A stretch of DNA of 64,000 bases, from positions 1-64,000 of the forward strand of contig NZ_NOVE01000003.1 in the NCBI RefSeq assembly GCF_002265625.1. The letters run 5' to 3'. Every line of letters starts with the position of its first letter. Position 1 is the stretch's first letter. A program made the translations under genes and the position numbers. The notes beneath the pieces were generated by a model, which saw only the letters and a program-made list of their open reading frames with translations, was not told the origin of the DNA and ran no database searches. The DNA comes from Prevotella sp. 885 (GTDB lineage Bacteria; Bacteroidota; Bacteroidia; Bacteroidales; Bacteroidaceae). Positions 17,813 through 23,621 of this stretch are shown piece after piece.

Positions 17813-18217
17813 TTATCCGTATATCTCTTCCCCAAACATCACAAATTGCAGGGCGTTGTTGGCATCGTAGTAATCCTCAATCTCTGCTATCAAGTGGGCG
17901 AGGCTTCTCTTGCTCTCCTTCCCCAGCTTGTCGATTCCAGCTTGCCATTCCTTCAGCGTGATGCTGGTGATGTGTGGTCTTCCTTGCTCATCATCATCTT
18001 CCTCGTATCCGTCGTGGAAGTTCAGCGTTCCACCGTGGAGGAGGATGTAGGCTCTTCTGTCGCTTCCGCAATCGTGGAGCTGCATTGCCTTCTCCAGCAC
18101 CTCTGCTGGTGTTCGCTCCTCGTTTATCTCTGTGTAGAGCCATTCGCTTCCGTAGGTTCCGACCTCTATGATTCTTGCGATTGCCTCTTGGCTTGTCTTC
18201 ATCTCTTCGATTGTCAT
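17813..18217 (-). CDS. Hypothetical protein, 134 residues
   Basis: I do not recognise this protein. It is acidic, with an EEDDDEQG stretch near residue 75, no signal peptide and no membrane helix. It is preceded by GGGAGGG about eight bases before the ATG, which supports the start at 18217. It lies in the leftmost small-gene operon. Confidence 0.6.
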   Translation of the reverse strand: MTIEEMKTSQEAIARIIEVGTYGSEWLYTEINEERTPAEVLEKAMQLHDCGSDRRAYILLHGGTLNFHDGYEEDDDEQGRPHITSITLKEWQAGIDKLGKESKRSLAHLIAEIEDYYDANNALQFVMFGEEIYG

Positions 18218-18235
18218 TGCTTTGCCCTCCCTTGG

Positions 18236-18466
18236 TTAAATTGAAATCATTGCTATCTCTTCGCATTCGATAAAGCTCGTACCTTCTTCTCCTTCTATGA
18301 TGAGGATGCTGCTTGAATAAATGCTATCTGGTTGCTGCATCAATCTGCAGTCATCGTCTGTTGGGTTGAACTCCATCTCCTTTCCGCTCTTGAGAGTGAT
18401 GGTTGCTTGTTGAGCCTTGTCTTCCTTTATCTGGCTTATGATGTTCTCTGCTAATTCTTTTGTCAT
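18236..18466 (-). CDS. Hypothetical small acidic protein, 76 residues
   Basis: The start at 18466 (MTKELAENII) is chosen because a GGAGG sequence lies eight bases upstream; an in-frame ATG five codons earlier has no such site. The sequence has an acidic C-terminal half with EGEEGTSFIECEE. No known domain is seen. Confidence 0.6.
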   Translation of the reverse strand: MTKELAENIISQIKEDKAQQATITLKSGKEMEFNPTDDDCRLMQQPDSIYSSSILIIEGEEGTSFIECEEIAMISI

Positions 18467-18480
18467 TGTTCTGTCCTCCA

Positions 18481-18681
18481 TTATTTAATTGTCCATTCGT
18501 TCTTGTTTATCTCGTTCTCTGCCAATCCGTCGAGCTCGTCTTGGCTTGCGGTCATGTTGTAGCTGAAGATGTTGTTCTTTGTGTCTTCCTTAACCGCTGT
18601 AATGTCGATTCCGTAAATGCTTGCGGTGCAAACCATGTCTTCTGCTGCTGCTCTGTTGTTTGTTGTGAAGTTGCGTGTCAT
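18481..18681 (-). CDS. Hypothetical small protein, 66 residues
   Basis: The gene lies between two other small phage genes on the same strand with short gaps. The product starts MTRNFTTNNRAAAED and is acidic toward the end. No domain is recognised. Confidence 0.55.
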   Translation of the reverse strand: MTRNFTTNNRAAAEDMVCTASIYGIDITAVKEDTKNNIFSYNMTASQDELDGLAENEINKNEWTIK

Positions 18682-18708
18682 TGTCTTGTCTGTTTAAATG
18701 GTTGGTGA

Positions 18709-18906
18709 TTAATGTGCGGTGCATCCTGCTTTCTCCAAGGCTGCAAAGTCTCGTGGGCAAACTGCCCAAAACTTGCCGTTAACCTTGATTACCCATGTGG
18801 CTTTCTTGCATCCTCTTGCCCATCTCTGTGCGCCTTCTAAGGTGGTGAAGATGTCTGGCTCGTATTTGAGGGTGACCTTCTGGTTGTTGATGTTGTAAGT
18901 CTTCAT
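18709..18906 (-). CDS. Hypothetical small protein, 65 residues
   Basis: A strong AGGAGG lies about eight bases before the ATG at 18906. The product (MKTYNINNQKVTLKYEPD at its start) looks like a compact alpha/beta protein with WVIKVNGKFWAV in the middle. The family is unknown. Confidence 0.6.
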   Translation of the reverse strand: MKTYNINNQKVTLKYEPDIFTTLEGAQRWARGCKKATWVIKVNGKFWAVCPRDFAALEKAGCTAH

Positions 18907-18921
18907 TGCTCGTTCCTCCTC

Positions 18922-19125
18922 TTAAAAATTGTGTCCTGCCATCATTCCGTTCTCTCTGCGGAGGTTCTTGATGTACTCTTTGTTCTTGGTTGCGTTCAGC
19001 ATTCTGTTGTAATCGCATTCTGCAACCTCTACCGTTGTTGCGTCAACCTCTCTGTAAGCTATGACGTTGTACTTCTCTATCATGTTCCAAGTGTCTATGA
19101 TGTTCTTTAATGCTACTGTTGTCAT
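18922..19125 (-). CDS. Hypothetical small protein, 67 residues, first gene of the left operon
   Basis: The start at 19125 (MTTVALKNII) is preferred over an in-frame ATG at 19215, because the -7 promoter box lies at 19193-19200, downstream of that ATG. The leader is roughly 65 bases. The product has the motif WNMIEKYNVIAYREVD and no recognised domain. Confidence 0.55.
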   Translation of the reverse strand: MTTVALKNIIDTWNMIEKYNVIAYREVDATTVEVAECDYNRMLNATKNKEYIKNLRRENGMMAGHNF

Positions 19126-19192
19126 AAAATTGCGGCTTGACCGTGTTGCCGTAGGGCTTAAGTTTGTTGTCTCTTTGTTTCTTTTTCTATTG

Positions 19193-19224
19193 CAAAGGTA
19201 ATAAAAATATCCCAAAGTTGTATA
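19193..19224 (-). promoter_or_regulatory. Promoter of the left small-gene operon
   Basis: On the minus strand TATACAACTTTG (19224-19213) is followed 12 bases later by the -7 box TACCTTTG (19200-19193). The same pair of elements with identical spacing recurs at 21372-21403, which supports a real phage promoter. Confidence 0.65.
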
Positions 19225-19286
19225 AAATAAGAGACAATAAAAGCTAACAAAAAGATAAGAAAAGTTATCGTTTTGTTAGCTGATTT

Positions 19287-19583
19287 TCAGTTACTTATCT
19301 CGCTTGTTGCTCTTGAAAAAGCAGGACGCTGGCTGATGAATGCGATGATGGTCTTCTTGTCTTTGTAGCTGGCTGGTATGTGGCTTGCGTCGCAGCTCTT
19401 CCAATGCCCCCAGGCGAGGTGGTAAGCCTTCACGCACCATCCCCTGTAAACGTAGCGGCTTCTACCTGTGGCTGTCACCTCGGTGTCGTATCGTCTCGTG
19501 AAGGTGAGGCGGTACGCTCCATCGTCGGTTTCAATCGTCAGCTTGTATGGGGTGTTCTCTACCACTTTCTTGCTTGCTTCCAT
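19287..19583 (-). CDS. Hypothetical protein, 98 residues
   Basis: The start at 19583 (MEASKKVVEN) is set by an AAGGAGG site upstream; a longer in-frame reading only covers a neighbouring gene. The product contains YRLTFTRRYDTEVTATGR and RYVYRGWCVKAYH and may be a small beta-rich protein. Its first 25 bases overlap the end of the upstream gene, suggesting translational coupling. Confidence 0.6.
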   Translation of the reverse strand: MEASKKVVENTPYKLTIETDDGAYRLTFTRRYDTEVTATGRSRYVYRGWCVKAYHLAWGHWKSCDASHIPASYKDKKTIIAFISQRPAFSRATSEISN

Positions 19584-19960
19584 GTTCCAGCCTCCTTTCT
19601 CTTGTCTCGTTCCTTGGTGTAAACGTCGAGGCAGGTCTTCACCTCCTCGGCTGTCTCGCTCAGCTCCAGATCCTCGACTTGGTTCAGCAAACTCTCTGTT
19701 GTCTCGATTCTCCATTGGAGGCATCGGTTGCTGAGTCCGCTGGCTTCCTCGGCTCTCTGTTGCTCGGTGAGGACGATGTCCTTCTTCTTCGGGTCGATGT
19801 ACTTCTGCACCGCTTCCTTGTCTCGGCTCTTGCAGTCCTCGCCTTGGAGGACGCATCGTCTCTCTTTTGAACCTTGGTGTGCTGCCTTGTATGGACAGCC
19901 TAATGGGTTGTAGCACCTTGGCATCTGTTCCCATTCGTGATTGTAATTTGGTCGTGCCAT
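19559..19960 (-). CDS. Hypothetical cysteine-containing protein, 133 residues
   Basis: The start at 19960 (MARPNYNHEWEQ) has AAGGAAA upstream. The N-terminal part has cysteines in CYNPLGCPYKA and RRCVLQGEDC, a possible small zinc-binding or disulfide region. The C-terminal half is helical and charged (LSETAEEVKTCLDVYTKERDK). The function is unknown. Confidence 0.6.
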   Translation of the reverse strand: MARPNYNHEWEQMPRCYNPLGCPYKAAHQGSKERRCVLQGEDCKSRDKEAVQKYIDPKKKDIVLTEQQRAEEASGLSNRCLQWRIETTESLLNQVEDLELSETAEEVKTCLDVYTKERDKRKEAGTWKQARKW

Positions 19961-19974
19961 GTTGTTTTCCTTTC

Positions 19975-20202
19975 TTAAAAGCATTTGTTGATTTCGTGTT
20001 CTTTCAGTCGGAAGCCTTTTAAAGCCTCCATTGCCTCTGCTGGTTTGAGAGTGCTTGCCATTCTGCAAGGCAGACCGTGGTCTCCTGTTGGGTCGGTGTA
20101 GTTGAAGTCCACGCAGCTTCCGTCGCTGCAAAATTCGACCGCTGTGACGGTGCCGTTCTCGAATGCCTGTCTTATCTTCTCGATGGTTCTCTTTGTATCC
20201 AT
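19975..20202 (-). CDS. Hypothetical small protein, 75 residues
   Basis: The product begins MDTKRTIEKIRQAFENG and has CSDGSCVDFNYTDPTG. No domain is recognised. It belongs to the minus-strand operon that starts near 21370. Confidence 0.55.
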   Translation of the reverse strand: MDTKRTIEKIRQAFENGTVTAVEFCSDGSCVDFNYTDPTGDHGLPCRMASTLKPAEAMEALKGFRLKEHEINKCF

Positions 20203-20249
20203 GTTGTTTTGTTTGTTGTGGCTGGGTGGTTATCCCAGCCGTTGCCTTC

Positions 20250-20759
20250 TTATTTGATGATTTGCATGATGAGTTTCTTGTCTTCCTCTGTAAGCTCGAT
20301 GTTGTTTGTGAGCTTGTAGGTGATGTATCTCTTCACTCCCAAGATTTGCTTTGCCATTCTGAGCATCGCTTCGTCTTTGTGTTTTGTTCCTGTGAGTGTG
20401 ATGAACTCTGCAAGTTTCATGCTTTGCTCTGTGCTGTTAGCCAGCTTCTCATCCATCTCTATGCTCTCCTCAGTTAAAGCCTTGTTGGTTTTTTCGAGGT
20501 TCTCTGCCTTTTCCATGTAGTGGTTGCGCTCCTCGCTTGTGTCTTTGCAGATGGCATCAAGTTCTTTGGCTTCCTTCTCTGCCATCTGGCGGTTGGTGCG
20601 CTCCCAATCGTAGGCTTTTTAGATGCCTCCGTTCTTCCACTCCTTCACCCATTCGTCTTTGTCCAGCTGGCTGGCTGTGTACTCTGGCTCTATGCACTTG
20701 TGGTAGCAATCTGCTCTTACCTTGAACTTTGCTCTGTCTTCAAACTCTTGTTGCATCAT
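20250..20759 (-). pseudogene. Coiled-coil phage protein split by an in-frame TAA
   Basis: Reading from a start with a good AGGAGAC site (20759), the frame is open for 46 codons, then hits TAA at 20621-20619 and continues open in the same frame for another 122 codons to 20250. The sequence across the stop (EWVKEWKNGGI, stop, KAYDWERTNRQMAEKEAKELD) reads as one continuous protein. The second part is a long charged coiled coil with an internal ATG at 20585 that could restart translation. A nonsense mutation in a formerly 169-residue gene is most likely; two separate small genes remain possible. Confidence 0.6.
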
Positions 20760-20789
20760 GATTCTTGTCTCCTATCTTTAAGTGTTGGT

Positions 20790-21032
20790 TTAAAATTCTC
20801 CGTTGTTCAAAATCTCGTATTCAAGTCCTGCCAATGTTTGGGCGATGGTCTCCTTCAGCTCGTAGAGGTTGTCGCCTTCCTCATCGTCATCGGTGTCGTA
20901 GCTCTCTGCGCTCTCCCATTGGTTCGTGGCTGTTTGCTGGAGCTGGTTTGCAAGCCAGCGGTTGTCGTTGATTCTGTCGTTTGCCTCTCGTGCGTCGCAC
21001 AGGCTGATTGTAAGTGTGATGATTGTATCCAT
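20790..21032 (-). CDS. Hypothetical small acidic protein, 80 residues
   Basis: A GAGGAGAC site lies before the ATG at 21032. The product has an acidic linker (SYDTDDDEEGDN) and helical ends. The function is unknown. Confidence 0.6.
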   Translation of the reverse strand: MDTIITLTISLCDAREANDRINDNRWLANQLQQTATNQWESAESYDTDDDEEGDNLYELKETIAQTLAGLEYEILNNGEF

Positions 21033-21081
21033 TGTTCTGTCTCCTCTTGTTTGTGGGAGGCTTGCGCCTCCCTGGTTGTTG

Positions 21082-21312
21082 TTAATGTTTCTCTATCCAA
21101 TACTCGTTTGTAACTTTTCCTGCCATCGTGAACTCGTCTGTCTTGAAGTATCCCATTCTGATGTCGTAGGCGTAGTTGCGGTTCTTTCTGATTCTGTAGA
21201 AGAATTTCTCAGCGTCTGCCTTTCGTGTTGTCTCGAAGAGGGTTTCTTCTTCTTCCTTCTCGGTGTCGTTCCAAGTTGTTTGTCTCTTGATGTAGTATTT
21301 TGCTCTTGCCAT
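21082..21312 (-). CDS. Hypothetical small protein, 76 residues, first gene of its operon
   Basis: The start at 21312 (MARAKYYIKRQTTW) fits the promoter at 21372-21403, giving a leader of about 55 bases; the longer reading from 21393 would start upstream of the -7 box. The product has KADAEKFFYRIRKNRNYAYD and no recognised domain. Confidence 0.6.
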   Translation of the reverse strand: MARAKYYIKRQTTWNDTEKEEEETLFETTRKADAEKFFYRIRKNRNYAYDIRMGYFKTDEFTMAGKVTNEYWIEKH

Positions 21313-21371
21313 AATTTTTTGTACTTTGTGACCCTTGGTTAAGGGGTCGTTTCCTTTTCTTTTTCTGATGC

Positions 21372-21403
21372 AAAGGTAATCAATTTTTCGCAAAGTTGTA
21401 TAA
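21372..21403 (-). promoter_or_regulatory. Promoter of the second small-gene operon
   Basis: On the minus strand TATACAACTTTG (21403-21392) and the -7 box TACCTTTG (21379-21372) are separated by 12 bases, exactly as in the promoter at 19193-19224. Confidence 0.65.
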
Positions 21404-21458
21404 CTTTATAGTTATTATAAGTTACAGAAAATCAACTACTTAGCTAAAGAAAGTTATC

Positions 21459-21500
21459 AAAAAAAGACCCCTCCACCGTGCTTGGTGAAGAGGTCTTTTC
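21459..21500 (-). terminator. Intrinsic terminator after the lysis cassette
   Basis: A 15-bp stem with two mismatches (21463-21477 with 21484-21498) is followed on the minus strand by a run of seven T residues. It lies directly after the spanin-like gene. Confidence 0.85.
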
Positions 21501-21501
21501 C

Positions 21502-22092
21502 TTAGTTCTGCTGTTGCTTCTGCTGCCTTCGCTTTCTCCATCTCCAAATGATGGTGATTGTGGCTGTTGTACCTATTATTATACCTGCCGTCAGCCATGC
21601 GCTCCAGCTCGCTTGCTGGGTTGTCTTGGTTTCCTGCTGGGTGTCCTTCTGCTGGTTCTTGGAATCCGTCGAGGAGCTCCTCGTGTTTTTGTTCACTTGG
21701 TTCTTGGAGCTGCTCTTGGTGGTGTCCGTGACCTCAGCCTCTCCCTTGACCTTCGCCCCTGGCTTCGCCTCCAGCGTGTGGGTCAGCACTCCGTTCGACC
21801 ATGTGGCAGTGGACTTGTACAGGTCGGTCTCCAGCACCGATGTGGTGTCCTTGGTGATGCGCTCCTTGCTGGCTGCTGGTATCTCCACCTCGATTGGCAC
21901 CAGCCTTTGGGTTATCTTGGTGGTGTCGTGGGTCTCGGTGATGGTGGTGTCCTTCTCTTGCTCCACCTTCGATGTCTCCAGCTTGGTGGATGTCTCTGTC
22001 ATTGCCTTCCTCTTGGTGGCGCATCCTGCCAAAAGGCAAACGATGCAAATCATGATCAGGATGCAGATGCTTGTCTTTCGTTCTCTTGTCAT
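21502..22092 (-). CDS. Probable unimolecular spanin (u-spanin)
   Basis: The 196-residue protein starts with a lipoprotein signal (ICILIMICIVCLLAGC, acylated cysteine at position 24). A long polar Thr/Lys/Glu-rich linker follows. It ends with one membrane helix (about 162-182, WLTAGIIIGTTATITIIW) and a basic tail. An outer-membrane lipid anchor and an inner-membrane helix in one chain is the topology of unimolecular spanins such as T1 gp11, which fuse the two membranes at the end of lysis. It is the last gene of a cassette with endolysin and holin genes, which supports this role. The name rests on topology and context. Confidence 0.7.
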   Translation of the reverse strand: MTRERKTSICILIMICIVCLLAGCATKRKAMTETSTKLETSKVEQEKDTTITETHDTTKITQRLVPIEVEIPAASKERITKDTTSVLETDLYKSTATWSNGVLTHTLEAKPGAKVKGEAEVTDTTKSSSKNQVNKNTRSSSTDSKNQQKDTQQETKTTQQASWSAWLTAGIIIGTTATITIIWRWRKRRQQKQQQN

Positions 22093-22095
22093 TGC

Positions 22096-22629
22096 TTATT
22101 CCTCCTTGTATTCGAGGGCGTTGATTCTGTTGAGCCATCCCTTCTTGTTGACTATCTGGCTTGGGTCTGCCTTTATCAGCTTATTGATGTACGCCTTTCG
22201 TGCGTTCTTCAATGCCTCGAAGAGCTGGCGTTGGTTCTGGTAATTGTTGACCGCAGCGAGAGTCTGCTTGCCGACGATGCCGTCTTCCTTCACCCCGAGA
22301 AGCTGCTGTGGCTTGATGATTCCCCATTTGCCGCTCGCCCAGAGCCAATCCACCAAAATCTCGGCTACGCTCTGGTTCTTGATTTCGTCTGCCTTCCACT
22401 TATCCCAAAAGTTGCGCTTGAGAACCTTCTTGAAGTCTTCCTCGGTGATGAGCTGCACGTCTTTTTCGTCTATCTTTCCGTCTCCATTCTTATCGTACCC
22501 TACGGTGCGCCAGGTGGCGATGGTGATTCCGTACTTGGTCGCTCCGCCTCTGTCGGTCTTCTTGTTTGTGTACTTTGAGCCTCCTTCCCATCTGAGAACG
22601 AAAGGCTCGAACTTCTTAACTTCTGCCAT
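22096..22629 (-). CDS. Endolysin, glycoside hydrolase 108 type, with EF-hand-like loop
   Basis: The 177-residue protein begins with the GH108 pattern: RWEGG (catalytic glutamate E15), DRGGATKYGIT, and a C-terminal peptidoglycan-binding part with GIVGKQTLAAVN. GH108 enzymes cleave the glycan chain of peptidoglycan. Residues 46-57 (DKNGDGKIDEKD) form a perfect EF-hand calcium loop, so activity may depend on calcium. There is no signal peptide, so a holin must release it. A GGAGG site precedes the start. Confidence 0.88.
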   Translation of the reverse strand: MAEVKKFEPFVLRWEGGSKYTNKKTDRGGATKYGITIATWRTVGYDKNGDGKIDEKDVQLITEEDFKKVLKRNFWDKWKADEIKNQSVAEILVDWLWASGKWGIIKPQQLLGVKEDGIVGKQTLAAVNNYQNQRQLFEALKNARKAYINKLIKADPSQIVNKKGWLNRINALEYKEE

Positions 22630-22632
22630 TGC

Positions 22633-22926
22633 TTATTCCTCCGTGTTTGTTGGTTTGTTACTTGGGGAGGCGGTCTCGTTCCTCTCCCCGAATGCCTTTG
22701 TGATTCCTGCTGTGGCGAAAAGCGAGCCTATCGCCCCGATGACCGCTGCAATCCCCATGAGGTCAGTGTGGATGGTGTTCGTGGTCATCACTTCGTAAAG
22801 CAGGACAAATCCCAAAACCAGCAGCAGGGCGCACCCGATAATCGTGACGCTCACCAAGAAGAACGCCTTGCTGGACGCTCCGCTGTTGGTTTGGATTAGC
22901 TTGGTTAAATATGTGGTAAGTCTCAT
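22633..22926 (-). CDS. Putative holin
   Basis: The start at 22926 (MRLTTYLTKL) overlaps the upstream stop by four bases. The 97-residue protein has two membrane helices (about 17-42 and 55-75) joined by a short loop and a charged C-terminal tail. Size, topology and position directly upstream of the endolysin gene fit a holin that opens the inner membrane at lysis time. Sequence identity to a named holin family was not established. Confidence 0.7.
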   Translation of the reverse strand: MRLTTYLTKLIQTNSGASSKAFFLVSVTIIGCALLLVLGFVLLYEVMTTNTIHTDLMGIAAVIGAIGSLFATAGITKAFGERNETASPSNKPTNTEE

Positions 22927-23324
22927 ATTCCTTCTTCGTCCGTTCTGTCCATGTAGTTTGCTTCTTCCTGCTCTCTCTTGCGTGGTGGGCTTCTTCGGTC
23001 GCATCCGTTGCGGATGCATCGGTTCCAGCTTGCCTCCTGGAGTTTCAGTCGCAGCTCCATGTTCTCATCCTTCAGCTTATCCTCGGTCGCTCGGTGCTGG
23101 TTCAAAATGTCGTAGAGGCTGTCTATCTTCTCATCCTTGGATTTCAGCTCGCTGTCCTTCCTCTCGCAGAGGTCTTTCCATCCGCTGGCGTATTGGGCGG
23201 TCGCCTTGGCTTCCTCCTGCGATGCCTTTGCTGCCTCGGTTCGCTTCTTGCTGTCGTAGAACATGAAGCAGCCCAAGATGGTTACAAGGGCGGTGGCGAT
23301 TGCTTGTAGAATTTCTGCGCTCAT
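22923..23324 (-). CDS. Membrane-anchored coiled-coil protein of the lysis region
   Basis: The 133-residue protein starts at 23324 with a GGTGGAGG site upstream. It has one N-terminal membrane helix (IATALVTILGCFMFYD) followed by a long charged coiled coil and a cysteine-containing basic tail (NRCIRNGCDRR). This layout resembles inner-membrane spanins or holin partners. The presence of a separate u-spanin candidate makes the exact role unclear. Four-base overlaps link it to both neighbours. Confidence 0.65.
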   Translation of the reverse strand: MSAEILQAIATALVTILGCFMFYDSKKRTEAAKASQEEAKATAQYASGWKDLCERKDSELKSKDEKIDSLYDILNQHRATEDKLKDENMELRLKLQEASWNRCIRNGCDRRSPPRKREQEEANYMDRTDEEGI

Positions 23325-23605
23325 GGCTGTTCCTCCACCTGCTTGCCCTTGGTGATGGCTGCTTGGATGCCGTCCATCACCGCTGGGGTGCAAAGCTCGG
23401 AGCATCGGCTGATAAGCTCTGCTTCCTTGTCGCTGTACTCTTCCTCTCCCTTGGAGTTGTAAATCTTCAAGGCGAGGGCGTGGCACGCGACCCCTTGCCC
23501 CTGGGTGTAGATTGCGTCCGCAAACCCTTCCTTGATGTCGATGACCGCTGCCTTGGTCTTGGCGAGGTTCGTGAAAACCTCGACTTTCTCAAAGTTGATT
23601 TTCAT
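23321..23605 (-). CDS. Hypothetical phage protein, 94 residues
   Basis: A strong AAGGAG site precedes MKINFEKVEVF. The product has several cysteines (ACHAL, SRCSELC) and no membrane helix. I recall similar small proteins between tail fibre and lysis genes in Bacteroides phages, but have no function for them. Confidence 0.6.
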   Translation of the reverse strand: MKINFEKVEVFTNLAKTKAAVIDIKEGFADAIYTQGQGVACHALALKIYNSKGEEEYSDKEAELISRCSELCTPAVMDGIQAAITKGKQVEEQP

Positions 23606-23621
23606 CTGTCTTTTCTCCTTG

